Made by a program: the position numbers and the translations under genes. DNA of 64,000 nt from Streptomyces sp. SCL15-4 (lineage in GTDB: Bacteria; Actinomycetota; Actinomycetes; Streptomycetales; Streptomycetaceae): the NCBI RefSeq assembly GCF_033366695.1, contig NZ_JAOBTQ010000001.1, positions 5,518,001 to 5,582,000 of the forward strand, in the 5' to 3' direction. Below are positions 45,861 through 55,002 of the stretch, in pieces (the first letter of the stretch is position 1; every line of letters starts with the position of its first letter). Below the pieces are notes generated by a model, which saw only the letters and a program-made list of their open reading frames with translations, was not told where the DNA came from and searched no databases.

Positions 45861-46670
45861 GTGCCGGAAGGGCACACCATTCATCGGCTGGCCGAGGACT
45901 ACGCCGGGCGCTTCCTCGGTACGGCACCCCGCGTCACCAGCCCCCAGGGCAAGTTCTCCGACGCCGCCGCCCTGCTGGACCGTACCGAGCTGACCGCCAC
46001 CGAGGCCCACGGAAAGCACCTCTTCCTCGGGTTCCGCGGCACCGACTGGGTCCACATCCACCTCGGCCTCTTCGGCAAGGTCGGCTTCGGCGGCACCCCC
46101 GCGCCCCCGCCGACGGACACCGTCCGCCTCCGCCTGGCGAACGACACCTCGTACGTGGACCTCCGCGGCCCCACCACCTGCGCCCTGATCACGCCCGCCG
46201 AGAAGCGGGCGGTCCACGACCGGCTCGGCCCCGACCCGCTGCGCGCGGACGCCGACCCGGCCGCCGCGTACCGGAGGATCTCCCGCAGCCGTACGACGAT
46301 CGCCGCGCTGCTCATGGACCAGAAGATCGTCGCCGGCGTCGGCAACGTCTACCGCGCGGAGGTCCTGTTCCGGCACGGCATCGACCCCTATCGCGCCGGC
46401 CGCGACATCAGCCCGGCCGAGTGGGACGCGATCTGGGCCGACCTGGCCGGGCTGATGCGCGAGGGCGTGCGGAACAACCGGATCGACACCGTCCGTCCCG
46501 AGCACACGCCGGAGGCGATGGGCCGCCCGCCCCGCGTGGACGACCACGGCGGCGAGGTGTACGTCTACCGCCGCGCCGCCATGGCCTGCCACGTCTGCGG
46601 CGACGAGATCCGCACCGCGGGCCTCGCCGCCCGCAACCTCTTCTGGTGCCCCACCTGCCAGCAGACCTGA
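45861..46670 (+). CDS. DNA glycosylase/AP lyase, Fpg/Nei family
   Basis: 269 residues from GTG 45861 behind GGAAAGGA. It begins with the catalytic Pro2-Glu3 (VPEGHTIHRLAEDYAG). The Lys of the family is in EAHGKHLFLGF. The H2TH region is MDQKIVAGVGNVYRAEVLFR, and the C-terminal zinc finger is CHVCGDEI...CPTC. The PEGHTIHR start is that of endonuclease VIII-like (Nei2-type) actinobacterial enzymes rather than MutM, so oxidised pyrimidines are the likely substrates. Confidence 0.92.
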   Translation: MPEGHTIHRLAEDYAGRFLGTAPRVTSPQGKFSDAAALLDRTELTATEAHGKHLFLGFRGTDWVHIHLGLFGKVGFGGTPAPPPTDTVRLRLANDTSYVDLRGPTTCALITPAEKRAVHDRLGPDPLRADADPAAAYRRISRSRTTIAALLMDQKIVAGVGNVYRAEVLFRHGIDPYRAGRDISPAEWDAIWADLAGLMREGVRNNRIDTVRPEHTPEAMGRPPRVDDHGGEVYVYRRAAMACHVCGDEIRTAGLAARNLFWCPTCQQT

Positions 46671-46700
46671 GCCGACGGCTGGAAGACGGCCGGCGGCCGA

Positions 46701-47945
46701 CTAGAAACCGTGCGGCAGCCAGGGGGCCACCGGGGAGCCGAACGCCACCGACGCCTCCGCCAGCGCCCCGGGCCTCAGCTCCCGTACCCGCCCGGCCGCC
46801 GCCAGCGACAGCAGGGACACCCCGCCGAGGTAGGCCGCGCCCAGCTCCCGTACGGACAGGGCGACGTCCGCCGCATCGGCCGTACGCTCGCAGGACGCCC
46901 CCTTCGCGTCACCCGACAGCCGCCAGCGTCCCGCGTTCCAGGGGCAGAAGGCGTCCTCCACCTCGAACACGACGTCCACCGGCGCCTGGTAGGTCCGCGC
47001 CGACAGCGCCGCGCCGACGTCCACCAGCCGGACGTAGGCGTCGTCGCGCAGCCGCGGATCGCAGCGGCGGATGTCGGAGACCAGATACCGCAGGGCGTCG
47101 TCCACCGGGCGCGACGGCACCGACAGCGTCGTCATCAGGTCGATGCCGAACAGGAAACGCCAGAGCGCGGCCTCGGTCGCCGGGTCCAGCCCGGCCAGGT
47201 CGCCGAGTCGTACCGTGCCGGCGGGCGCGCCGCCCGCGTCCCAGGAACCCTTGGTGTGGAAGCGCGCGTATCCGGTGATCTCGCCGTCCCGCTCGGCGAC
47301 CACGCACTGCAACGGCGGCCCGCCGTCCCGGTGGCGCTCCGGGTCGACCAGGGCGACCCGCTCCCAGTGCGGCTGCCGGGCCAGCATGCCGGGCCGGCGC
47401 GGGACCAGGGCCGCGTACACCGCCTCGCAGGCGTCCAGCACCTCCGCCGGCGCCGCGGACCGCACCCGCACCTCGTCGGTGCCGGCGGGCAGCGCCAGGG
47501 TCACCCGGCTGGTGTCGATCTCGGCGCTGATCCGGAAGGTGGCGGCGCCGTATCCGAAGCGGCCGTAGATGCCCGGCTCGGACGCGGTCAGCATCGCCAC
47601 CGGCTCGCGCCGCGCGTGGAAGTCGTCCAGCTGCCGCCGCATCATCGAGGTCAGCACCCCGCGCCGCCGGTGGGTGGCCGCGACGCTCACCATCGTCACC
47701 CCGGCCGTGGCGACCGAGGCCCCGCCCGGCACGGTCAGCCGGAAGCTGAACGCTCCCGCCGTCCCGACGAGCGCGTCCCCGTCCCAGGCGGCGAGAGAGC
47801 GGTCGAACTCCGTCGCCGCCCGCTCCACCTCGCGTTCCTCGCCCGAGGTCGGAGCCGCGCCGAAGGCCCGGTACAAGGCGTCGTACCACCGGTCCCACTC
47901 GTCCTCGCGCAGCACCCTCAACTCGGTTCCGTGAACAGTCGCCAT
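46701..47945 (-). CDS. GNAT acetyltransferase, Eis-like
   Basis: 414 residues from ATG 47945. The first GNAT domain has VTMVSVAATHRRRGVLTSMM, the acetyl-CoA loop. The region SEPGIYGRFGYGAATF carries the conserved Tyr of Eis proteins. A second GNAT-like domain and a sterol-carrier-like C-terminal domain follow, and the protein ends in Phe (PWLPHGF), whose carboxylate is the catalytic base in mycobacterial Eis. Eis acetylates aminoglycosides and protein lysines. Substrate here unknown. Confidence 0.88.
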   Translation of the reverse strand: MATVHGTELRVLREDEWDRWYDALYRAFGAAPTSGEEREVERAATEFDRSLAAWDGDALVGTAGAFSFRLTVPGGASVATAGVTMVSVAATHRRRGVLTSMMRRQLDDFHARREPVAMLTASEPGIYGRFGYGAATFRISAEIDTSRVTLALPAGTDEVRVRSAAPAEVLDACEAVYAALVPRRPGMLARQPHWERVALVDPERHRDGGPPLQCVVAERDGEITGYARFHTKGSWDAGGAPAGTVRLGDLAGLDPATEAALWRFLFGIDLMTTLSVPSRPVDDALRYLVSDIRRCDPRLRDDAYVRLVDVGAALSARTYQAPVDVVFEVEDAFCPWNAGRWRLSGDAKGASCERTADAADVALSVRELGAAYLGGVSLLSLAAAGRVRELRPGALAEASVAFGSPVAPWLPHGF

Positions 47946-48106
47946 GGGCCATGCCTATCAGCGCACCGGAGGGCGGGCCAGCGAATTTCGTCCCGGCGCG
48001 GGCGCCGCGCGGCCCGGCGTGCGCGCGGCGAAGCGGAATCCCGCACGGGGGACAAGTGGGACCTCCCGTGCCAAGCGGCCGGTCCGCTGGATAGGGTCCC
48101 GAACTG

Positions 48107-49276
48107 ATGGCAGCAGGACGACAGCGGCGCGCGAAGGCCGAGACGTTCACGGCCCGGTGCAAGATGCGGTGGCACCGGGCCCGGGTCGGCCTGCGCAAAA
48201 GCGCCGTGGACTACTTCCGCGGCGACGGCTCCGACTGGATCGCCTTCGCCGGACTGCTGCTGACCGTCCCGCTCCTCGCCGCCATGACCCTGTTCGACCC
48301 GGTGTGGTGCTCCCCGGCCGGCCTGGTGCTGCCGATCGTGGCCGGCGGTCTGCTGCTGCGCCCGGCGAGCCTGCTCGGGCTGTACGCGGCGGCGGCCACC
48401 GCGCTGATCGTGGAGTCGGTGCGGCTCGGCCCGTACACCGAGGGCCCCTCCCGGGTCACGCCCGGCGTGGTCCTGGTGGTCGCCGCGTGCGGCTTCTTCG
48501 GGCTGCTGACCGCGCAGTTCCGCAGCCGGGTCGGCGTGCCGTGGCGGCGCGGCGGCACCATGCTGTTCGACCTGCGCGAGCGGATCCGGGTGCAGAGCAA
48601 GCTGCCGAAGCTGCCCAGGGGCTGGCACCACGAGATGGCGCTGCGGCCGGCCGGCGGCCAGTCCTTCTCCGGTGACTTCGTCGTCGCGGCCCGAACGAAC
48701 GGCGGGCGGACGCTGGAGGTCGTCCTCACCGACGTCTCCGGCAAGGGCATGGACGCCGGTTCGCGCGCCCTGCTGCTGTCCGGCGCCTTCGGCGGCCTCC
48801 TCGGCTCGCTGCCCCCGCACGCCTTCCTCCCGGCCGCCAACGGCTATCTGCTCCGCCAGGACTGGGACGAGGGCTTCGCCACCTCCATCCACCTGGTCCT
48901 CGACCTGGACTCCGGGGACTACGAGCTGTACTCCGCGGGCCATCCGCCGGGGCTCCAGCTGAGCGCGGGCAGCGGACGCTGGGAGGAGAAGGCGGCCGAG
49001 GGCCCGCTGCTCGGTGTGTACGACGGCGCCCAGTTCGACCCCGTGAAGGGCTCGCTGCGCCCCGGGGACGTGTTGATGCTGTTCACAGACGGTCTGGTGG
49101 AAACCGCCGAGCGGGACATCGTGGAGGGCATCGACCGGCTCACCGGTGAGGCCGACCGCTATGTGCCGGGCGGCTTCCACGGCGCCGCCTGGCACCTCAT
49201 CGAAGCGGTCGCCAAGGACGTCAACGACGACCGGGCCCTGCTGCTGATCTGCCGCGAGTCCGCCACCGCCCGCTGA
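48107..49276 (+). CDS. Membrane SpoIIE-type (PP2C) serine/threonine phosphatase
   Basis: 389 residues. TAGGGT ends 9 nt before ATG 48107 and no ribosome binding site is present, so it is probably leaderless. Three to four membrane helices lie at about 45-150 (FAGLLLTVPLLAAMTLFDPV onward). The phosphatase domain occupies about 165-385, with metal-binding aspartates in QSFSGDFVVAA, VVLTDVSGKGMDA, MLFTDGLVETAER and VNDDRALLLI. No HATPase, GAF or PAS domain is fused. Such proteins usually act on anti-anti-sigma factors, but no partner is adjacent. Confidence 0.9.
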   Translation: MAAGRQRRAKAETFTARCKMRWHRARVGLRKSAVDYFRGDGSDWIAFAGLLLTVPLLAAMTLFDPVWCSPAGLVLPIVAGGLLLRPASLLGLYAAAATALIVESVRLGPYTEGPSRVTPGVVLVVAACGFFGLLTAQFRSRVGVPWRRGGTMLFDLRERIRVQSKLPKLPRGWHHEMALRPAGGQSFSGDFVVAARTNGGRTLEVVLTDVSGKGMDAGSRALLLSGAFGGLLGSLPPHAFLPAANGYLLRQDWDEGFATSIHLVLDLDSGDYELYSAGHPPGLQLSAGSGRWEEKAAEGPLLGVYDGAQFDPVKGSLRPGDVLMLFTDGLVETAERDIVEGIDRLTGEADRYVPGGFHGAAWHLIEAVAKDVNDDRALLLICRESATAR

Positions 49277-49310
49277 GCCCGCCTCTGCCACCGCCGGGGA
49301 CACTGAGGGC

Positions 49311-49757
49311 ATGCCGCCTCTCACCCTCGCCGAGATCGAGACCCTCGCCCGCGCCGCCCACGACGGTCAGACCGACAAGGCCGGACGGCCGTACGCCGAG
49401 CACCTGGCGGCCGTGGCCGACGGCGTACGGGCCCGGGGCGGCGACCCGGAACAGATCGCGGCGGCCTGGCTGCACGACGCCGTCGAGGACGCCGCGCTGA
49501 GCGAACAGTGGCTGGAGACGGCCGCCCTCACCGCGCGGACCAAGGCCATCGTGCGGGCCCTCACCAAGCGGCCGGGAGAGCCGCCGCAGGCGTACGCCGC
49601 CCGCGTCCTCGCCACCCCGGGCGCGCTGCTGGTGAAGGAGGCCGACCTCGCGCACAACGCCGACCCGCGGCGCCTCGCCGTCCTCGCCGAGCCGGTGCGG
49701 ACCCGGCTGACCGCGAAGTACGCCCGGATGCGCGCACTCCTCGGCCTGGAACCGTGA
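49311..49757 (+). CDS. Small HD-domain protein resembling a ppGpp hydrolase (SAH/MESH1-like)
   Basis: 148 residues from ATG 49311. It holds the hydrolase signature of RelA/SpoT proteins: His31 in RPYAEHLAAV, HDAVED at 55-60 (the HDxxED motif) and KEADLAHNAD at 109-118, the equivalent of K-x-AD-x-x-HN. There is no synthetase, TGS or ACT domain, and the length is close to stand-alone small alarmone hydrolases. A role in removing (p)ppGpp or a related nucleotide is likely. General HD phosphohydrolase is the fallback. Confidence 0.8.
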   Translation: MPPLTLAEIETLARAAHDGQTDKAGRPYAEHLAAVADGVRARGGDPEQIAAAWLHDAVEDAALSEQWLETAALTARTKAIVRALTKRPGEPPQAYAARVLATPGALLVKEADLAHNADPRRLAVLAEPVRTRLTAKYARMRALLGLEP

Positions 49758-49773
49758 CGGTGGGCGCGGCCGG

Positions 49774-50973
49774 CTAGACGCCGGCCTTCTCCGGCACCCG
49801 CTGCGAGCCGCGGCTGCGGCCGCGGGCCTGCTCGACCGCGTCCTGCCGGAACGCCCACTCCATCGCCGGCTCCATCGCGAAGCGGAAGACGCGCCGCACC
49901 GGCCGGGTGCACAGCGCCGTGACGGCGGCCGCGGCGAGCACGGTCACCAGGATCTCGCCGAGCGGGCGGTGCAGCCAGGGATGGTCGAACCAGCCGCGGT
50001 AGTCGCCGAGCTTCACCAGGAAGCCGTGCAGCAGATAGCCGTAGAGCGTGCCCGCGCCGAGCGCGGTGAACCACGTCGTCCGGCGCGGCACCCAGGCGAA
50101 GAAGCAGGACGTCAGCAGCAGCGAGCAGCCCATCATCGCGAGCGTCATCACCGGGCCGCACCACCAGGGCGCGCCCAGCTCCTGCGCCGAGTCGCGGTGG
50201 TAGAACCACCCGGTGTTCATGCGCGGCACCGCCCACCAGCCGACCGCCAGCGCCGCCGCGAACACCGGCACCGAGACGATCCGCACCCAGCGGCGGCGCA
50301 CCAGCCCGAAGTGCTCGGGCTTCATGCACAGGCCGAGCACGAAGTACGGCAGGAACTGCAGGACGCGCTGGAGATCGAGGTCGTCGCCGATGTCCGGGCT
50401 GACGGTCGCGAGCATCGCGATGCCGATGGCCAGCGGCAGCGGATGACGCACCAGTTTCCACAGGGGGGTGGTCAGCCGCCAGACGAACAACGCGACCAGG
50501 AACCAGGTCAGATACCAGGGATCGAGGAGGCTGATGTCCTCGTGCGAGCCGGTGAGGAGGCTTTTGAAGAGTGGATACGCCGTCTCGAACAGGACGTACG
50601 GGACGACGACACCGGTGACCAGCCGCTTCAGCCGGTCCGGGCGCATGTCGAAATTACGTGAGAAGAAGCCGGAGATGATGATGAACGCCGGCATGTGGAA
50701 GGCGTACACGACGGTGTAGGCGCTCTCCAGGATCCGGCTGTCGCCTTTCAGCGGCTCCCATGAGTGACCCATCGCGACGAGCACGATGGCCAGGTACTTG
50801 GCGTTGTCGAAGAACGCGTCGCGCTGCCGGCCGGGTCTGCCCGGCGCCGCCTGCCGCTCCGGCCGCTCGCGCGTGCCCGACGGGGGACGCGGAGTGGGCA
50901 CTCCGTCCGCCGGCGGCTGTGCCGGGGGGAGCGGGCTGCGGTTCTGGCCGGGGGACGAGGCGGCGTCAAACAT
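49774..50973 (-). CDS. Membrane acyltransferase (acyltransferase-3 family)
   Basis: 399 residues. I start at ATG 50973 because TAGGGT ends 7 nt upstream, a leaderless layout; an in-frame start at 51024 is possible. After a Pro-rich leader of about 55 residues there are about ten membrane helices. The family's catalytic His is in YLAIVLVAMGHSWEPL. The loop YAFHMPAFIIISGFFSRNF is typical of fucose 4-O-acetylase-like proteins. It probably acetylates a surface polysaccharide or lipid-linked sugar. Confidence 0.87.
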   Translation of the reverse strand: MFDAASSPGQNRSPLPPAQPPADGVPTPRPPSGTRERPERQAAPGRPGRQRDAFFDNAKYLAIVLVAMGHSWEPLKGDSRILESAYTVVYAFHMPAFIIISGFFSRNFDMRPDRLKRLVTGVVVPYVLFETAYPLFKSLLTGSHEDISLLDPWYLTWFLVALFVWRLTTPLWKLVRHPLPLAIGIAMLATVSPDIGDDLDLQRVLQFLPYFVLGLCMKPEHFGLVRRRWVRIVSVPVFAAALAVGWWAVPRMNTGWFYHRDSAQELGAPWWCGPVMTLAMMGCSLLLTSCFFAWVPRRTTWFTALGAGTLYGYLLHGFLVKLGDYRGWFDHPWLHRPLGEILVTVLAAAAVTALCTRPVRRVFRFAMEPAMEWAFRQDAVEQARGRSRGSQRVPEKAGV

Positions 50974-51412
50974 CTCAGGCACCCTAGCGTCGTCTGCTGG
51001 ATTTCGTAAAACTCCCGCAGTCATTCCTGGTTATCCGGTCCGAGTACCCGCTTATTCGCCGGACTTGCCGCTCCGGTGCGCGTGATGCGGCGCACAGAAA
51101 GGTCGTTGGTTCACCCTCGATGTCCCGATTCATCCCGACTAATTGGGGCATATATCACCGCTGTGCCCTCAATTTGAATTACCTGAGCACGAGATGTGTG
51201 GGCCCGGAAACGAAGTCGGGTAATTCCGTGGCGAGTCGCGCGCGGATGCCTGATCGAATTACTGTGCGGAGGATCGCCCGCGACGGGCGGCGGCGTCCGA
51301 CGATTCGTCATCGGCCGCATACGCGGGCCGGGTTGGTGGCACGATGCTTCTGGCGGGGGTGCGCGGGCCGTACCTCCGGGCCGGGAGCGGACCGACCGAG
51401 GGTGTGATCAGT
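50974..51412. other. AT-rich intergenic region
   Basis: 439 nt, clearly less GC-rich than the rest of the window from about 51100 to 51290, with AATT recurring at least five times (for example CTAATTGG, CAATTTGAATTA, GGTAATTCC, CGAATTAC). It may hold promoters for both flanking genes or be a remnant of foreign DNA. No gene or clear dyad found. Confidence 0.45.
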
Positions 51413-51607
51413 GTGGCCATTTCACTGTCTGTGGTGCTGCTGTTGGCGATCATCCTGGTGATCCTGATCCGAGGGGGGAACCTCAAGGCCGGCCCCGCCG
51501 TCGCCGCGATCCTCTTCGGCTTCTTCCTGGCCTCGACCGGCATGGCCCCGTCGATCCAGCGCTTCCTGGACTCGATAGCGGACTCGATCAACTCGATCAG
51601 ATTCTGA
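51413..51607 (+). CDS. Small membrane protein, unknown function
   Basis: 64 residues from GTG 51413, with GAGGG about 10 nt upstream. Two hydrophobic segments (SLSVVLLLAIILVILIRGG and GPAVAAILFGFFLASTGM) flank a short basic turn, and an amphipathic tail ends IQRFLDSIADSINSIRF. It may form a helical hairpin in the membrane. I recall similar short proteins in Streptomyces genomes but no function. Confidence 0.7.
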   Translation: MAISLSVVLLLAIILVILIRGGNLKAGPAVAAILFGFFLASTGMAPSIQRFLDSIADSINSIRF

Positions 51608-51688
51608 CCCGCCGCGGCCCCACCCGCCCACGGGCGACCGGATGCCACACCCGCCGGCCGCCCGGGCGCGCGAGGGGGCCGGGCGGGA

Positions 51689-51946
51689 CTACTCGTAGAT
51701 CCGGGCGGCGGTCAGCGCGCGGGCGAAGAACGTCCAGTCGCCCGCGGCCGGCAGCTCGTGCCCGAAGTTCCGGTACCAGCCGTCGGACCCGTCGACCCAG
51801 GCTTCGAGGGCCCCGAGGAAGTCGTCCAGCGTCGGGTTCTCCCACTGCGCGCCGTTGGCCTCGTAGTCCGCGCGGAGACGCGCGAGGAAGGCGACGAAGG
51901 CCTCCCGGTCGGCGATGTGGTCGCCGGGCGCCAAGGGGCTTGTCAT
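51689..51946 (-). CDS. Small soluble protein (DUF7660-like)
   Basis: 85 residues from ATG 51946. The sequence is acidic and aromatic-rich (DDFLGALEAWVDGSDGWYRN), without signal or membrane segments. It resembles short actinobacterial proteins that look like immunity or accessory proteins. I assign no function. It lies beside tRNA-Gly and is transcribed the same way. Confidence 0.7.
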   Translation of the reverse strand: MTSPLAPGDHIADREAFVAFLARLRADYEANGAQWENPTLDDFLGALEAWVDGSDGWYRNFGHELPAAGDWTFFARALTAARIYE

Positions 51947-52019
51947 GGCCGCGATCCTACGGAGAAACGGCCGGGGCCGGGCGGAGGAGTGGTCCTCCGC
52001 CCGGCCCCGGGCCGGTCGG

Positions 52020-52090
52020 AGCGGGCGACGGGAATCGAACCCGCGTAGCTAGTTTGGAAGACTAGGGCTCTACCATTGAGCTACGCCCGC
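52020..52090 (-). tRNA. tRNA-Gly (anticodon TCC)
   Basis: The 7-bp acceptor stem GCGGGCG/CGCCCGC, D-arm AGCTCAATGGTAGAGC, anticodon loop CTTCCAA and T-arm GGGTTCGATTCCC are all well paired. The discriminator is U, and CCA is not encoded. Read on the - strand. Confidence 0.95.
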
Positions 52091-52325
52091 AATGCCGCGC
52101 CGCACGTCCGTGACCGCGGCACTGGAGGCATCGTAGCGGGTCGCCCGCCGCCGAGGCCAACGGCTTCGGCCAGGACGGCCGCGCGGGGTGCGGCGGCCCC
52201 GGAGACGGAGCCGCGCCGGGCGACGGCTCACCCGTACGGCCCCCGCCCGGCACCCCGCGTGTCGGCCCGGGAAATCCGGCCGACGCGACCGGTCGGGGCA
52301 TGTACCCTACGTGTCGCACACCAGA

Positions 52326-52402
52326 CGGGGTGTGGCGCAGCTTGGTAGCGCGTCCGCTTTGGGAGCGGAAGGCCGTGGGTTCAAATCCCGCCACCCCGAC
52401 CA
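52326..52402 (+). tRNA. tRNA-Pro (anticodon TGG)
   Basis: Acceptor stem CGGGGTG/CACCCCG, anticodon loop TTTGGGA and T-arm GTGGGTTCAAATCCCGC are present, and CCA is encoded at the 3' end. It lies upstream of tig and diverges from tRNA-Gly. Confidence 0.95.
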
Positions 52403-52580
52403 CCTGCACACGACGTCGTGAAGATCGCCTTTTGGGGCGCCGACCGGCTGCGGTTACTATGCAAGCTGCGCGCCCGTGTGTCCTGGCCCTCACGGCCTAC
52501 GTACTCGTCCGGGCGGCGAATCCGCCGGACCTGTCTGGCTCCGGCAGAAACCAAGAAGTCAGCCACAAGGAGACCGAACC

Positions 52581-53957
52581 GTGAAGAGCGCCGTGGAGAC
52601 CCTGAACCCGACCCGGGTTCGGCTCACTGTCGAGGTGCCCTTCGAGGAGCTCAAGGACAGCCTCGACGCGGCGTACAAGAAGATCAACCAGCAGGTCACG
52701 GTGAAGGGCTTCCGTAAGGGCAAGATCCCCGCCCGCGTGATCGACCAGCGGTTCGGCCGCGGTGCGGTGCTGGAGGAGGCCGTCAACGACGCGCTGCCGA
52801 AGTTCTACACCGAGGCGGTCAACGAGGCCGAGCTGAACCCGCTCGGCCAGCCCGACGTCGACATCACGGAGCTGAAGGACGGCGAGACGCTGAACTTCAC
52901 CGCCGAGGTCGACATCCGCCCGGCCCTGGAGATCCCGGACTACTCCGGTATCGAGGTCGAGGTCGACGCCGTCGAGGTCACCGACGAGGACGTCGAGAAG
53001 TCGGTCGAGCAGCTCCGCGAGCGCTTCGCCTCCACCACCCCGGTCGAGCGCGCGGCCGAGGACGGCGACGTCGTCACGATCGACCTGGAGGCCAAGGTCG
53101 ACGGCGAGGTCCTGGAGGACGGCATCGCCAACGGCGTGTCGTACACCATCGGCTCCGGTGAGCTGCTGGAGGGCATCGACGACGCCGTGAAGGGCCTGGA
53201 GGCCGGTGGCGAGGCCACCTTCACCTCCGAGCTGAAGGGCGGCTCGGCCGCCGGCAAGGAGGCCGAGGTCACCGTCAAGGTCACCCAGGTCGCCAAGCGC
53301 GAACTGCCCGAGCTGGACGACGAGTTCGCGCAGCTCGCCTCCGAGTTCGACACCCTCGAGGAGCTGAAGGCGGACAGCCGCAAGCGCCTCGCCAACATGA
53401 AGCAGTTCGACCAGGCCACGCAGGCCCAGGAGCGCGTCCTGGAGAAGCTGCTGGAGCTGGTGGAGGTCCCCGTCCCCGAGAAGCTGCTCGAGGACGAGAT
53501 CAACACCCGCAAGCACAACCTGGAGCACCACCAGCTCGGCCAGATGGGCCTGACCCTCGACAAGTACCTGGAGATCCAGGGCAAGACCGCCGAGGAGTTC
53601 GAGACCGAGACCCGCGAGGCCGCGGTCAAGGGCATCAAGACCCAGTTCGTCCTGGACGAGCTGGTCAAGAAGGAGCAGCTGAACGTCAACCAGGAGGAGC
53701 TGACCGAGCACCTCATGCGGCGCGCCGCCTCCTCCGGCATGTCCCCCGACCAGTTCGCCCAGGCCGTCGTCGAGGGCGGCCAGGTTCCGCTCCTGGTCGG
53801 CGAGGTCGCCCGCGGCAAGGCCCTGGCCGTCGTGGTCGAGGCCGCCACGGTGAAGGACACCAACGGCGAGATCGTCGACCTGGACGACGAGGAGGAGGAG
53901 ACCGAGGCCGCGGCCGAGGCTTCCGCCGACTCCGCCGAGGAGAACACCGAGGGCTGA
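52581..53957 (+). CDS. tig: Trigger factor (ribosome-bound chaperone and prolyl isomerase)
   Basis: 458 residues from GTG 52581 behind AAGGAGA. The ribosome-binding loop GFRKGKIP is at about residues 44-51. The FKBP-type isomerase domain covers about 160-245 ([20 protein letters not shown]). The helical chaperone domain follows, and an acidic tail ([20 protein letters not shown]) is typical of actinobacteria. It binds nascent chains at the ribosome exit. Its place just before clpP1-clpP2-clpX is conserved. Confidence 0.95.
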   Translation: MKSAVETLNPTRVRLTVEVPFEELKDSLDAAYKKINQQVTVKGFRKGKIPARVIDQRFGRGAVLEEAVNDALPKFYTEAVNEAELNPLGQPDVDITELKDGETLNFTAEVDIRPALEIPDYSGIEVEVDAVEVTDEDVEKSVEQLRERFASTTPVERAAEDGDVVTIDLEAKVDGEVLEDGIANGVSYTIGSGELLEGIDDAVKGLEAGGEATFTSELKGGSAAGKEAEVTVKVTQVAKRELPELDDEFAQLASEFDTLEELKADSRKRLANMKQFDQATQAQERVLEKLLELVEVPVPEKLLEDEINTRKHNLEHHQLGQMGLTLDKYLEIQGKTAEEFETETREAAVKGIKTQFVLDELVKKEQLNVNQEELTEHLMRRAASSGMSPDQFAQAVVEGGQVPLLVGEVARGKALAVVVEAATVKDTNGEIVDLDDEEEETEAAAEASADSAEENTEG

Positions 53958-53989
53958 GCAGCCCCGCGGCGCCTGTGAGGCGCGCACAG

Positions 53990-54018
53990 CGGGCCCCGGG
54001 GACTGTCCCCGGGGCCCG
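53990..54018 (+). terminator. Terminator after tig
   Basis: A 13-bp perfect stem, CGGGCCCCGGGGA / TCCCCGGGGCCCG, has a 3-nt loop and is followed by TT. It separates tig from the clpP operon. Confidence 0.8.
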
Positions 54019-54154
54019 TTCGCGTACCGGGGGCCGCGGCCGGCCCCGGCGGCGCGGTGACCTGCGCGGCAGGCCGCGAAGCGCCCGCGGCCCGACGACG
54101 GCCGCACCGCTTGCCGCGCACCGCGCCCGGCGTCCGGCGCGGTCCCGCGCGCTA

Positions 54155-54212
54155 CGCCCCCGGCGAACACCCCCATCTCCGGGATTCCCCGACGGAGCCT
54201 GAGCGTTAGGGT
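54155..54212 (+). promoter_or_regulatory. Possible ClgR site and -10 box of the clpP1-clpP2 operon
   Basis: On the - strand GTTCGC-N5-GCG (54168-54155) matches the core reported for ClgR, the activator of clp genes in Streptomyces. TAGGGT at 54207-54212 is a plausible -10 box. The region 53958-54315 contains no gene. Confidence 0.45.
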
Positions 54213-54315
54213 CCATGAATACGGGGGCAGGGGAGTCTCCTGACACCCCCCGCCAAGCCTCCGGCAGGACGACGTGAGACGGCCCGGCGCCGTCGTAAGA
54301 CGAGCAGGTGGATAC

Positions 54316-54933
54316 GTGACGAATCTGATGCCCTCCGCCGCCGGCGAGCCTTCCATCGGTGGTGGCCTCGGCGACCAGGTCTACAACCGGCTGCTCAACG
54401 AGCGGATCATCTTCCTCGGCCAGCAGGTCGACGACGACATCGCCAACAAGATCACGGCGCAGCTGCTGCTCCTTGCCGCCGATCCGGACAAGGACATCTA
54501 CCTCTACATCAACAGCCCCGGCGGCTCGGTGACGGCCGGTATGGCGATCTACGACACCATGCAGTACATCCCGAACGACGTGGTCACCATCGCGATGGGC
54601 ATGGCGGCCTCGATGGGCCAGTTCCTGCTCACCGGCGGCGCCGCCGGCAAGCGCTTCGCGCTGCCGCACGCGGACATCATGATGCACCAGGGCTCCGCCG
54701 GCCTCGGCGGCACGGTCTCGGACATCAAGATCCAGGCCGAGTACCTGATGCGCACCAAGAAGCGCATGTCGGAGCTGACCGCGCTCCACTCCGGCCAGAC
54801 GGTCGAGACGATCATCCGCGACGGCGACCGCGACCGCTGGTTCACCCCGGAAGAGGCCAAGGAGTACGGTCTCATTGACGAGATCATCACGCACGCCTCG
54901 GGTGTTCCGGGCGGCGGCGGCACCGGCGCCTGA
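54316..54933 (+). CDS. clpP1: ATP-dependent Clp protease proteolytic subunit ClpP1
   Basis: 205 residues from GTG 54316 with AGGTGG upstream; an ATG 12 nt further on is an alternative. The triad is intact: Ser99 in [10 protein letters not shown], His124 in [11 protein letters not shown] and Asp173 in DGDRDRWF. Handle and oligomer residues [20 protein letters not shown] are normal. With ClpP2 it forms the barrel that degrades proteins unfolded by ClpX or ClpC. clpP2 begins 69 nt downstream in the same operon. Confidence 0.95.
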   Translation: MTNLMPSAAGEPSIGGGLGDQVYNRLLNERIIFLGQQVDDDIANKITAQLLLLAADPDKDIYLYINSPGGSVTAGMAIYDTMQYIPNDVVTIAMGMAASMGQFLLTGGAAGKRFALPHADIMMHQGSAGLGGTVSDIKIQAEYLMRTKKRMSELTALHSGQTVETIIRDGDRDRWFTPEEAKEYGLIDEIITHASGVPGGGGTGA

Positions 54934-55002
54934 CCGGCCCGGCCACGCCACGCACCGCCGAGACCGAAGCCCCCAGAACGCCACCAGGACGGTGAACACC
55001 CC

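Noticed and set aside
52020..52402. Integration site of a mobile element at the tRNA pair
   Set aside because: No integrase gene or duplicated tRNA end is seen nearby, and the neighbours are conserved housekeeping genes.
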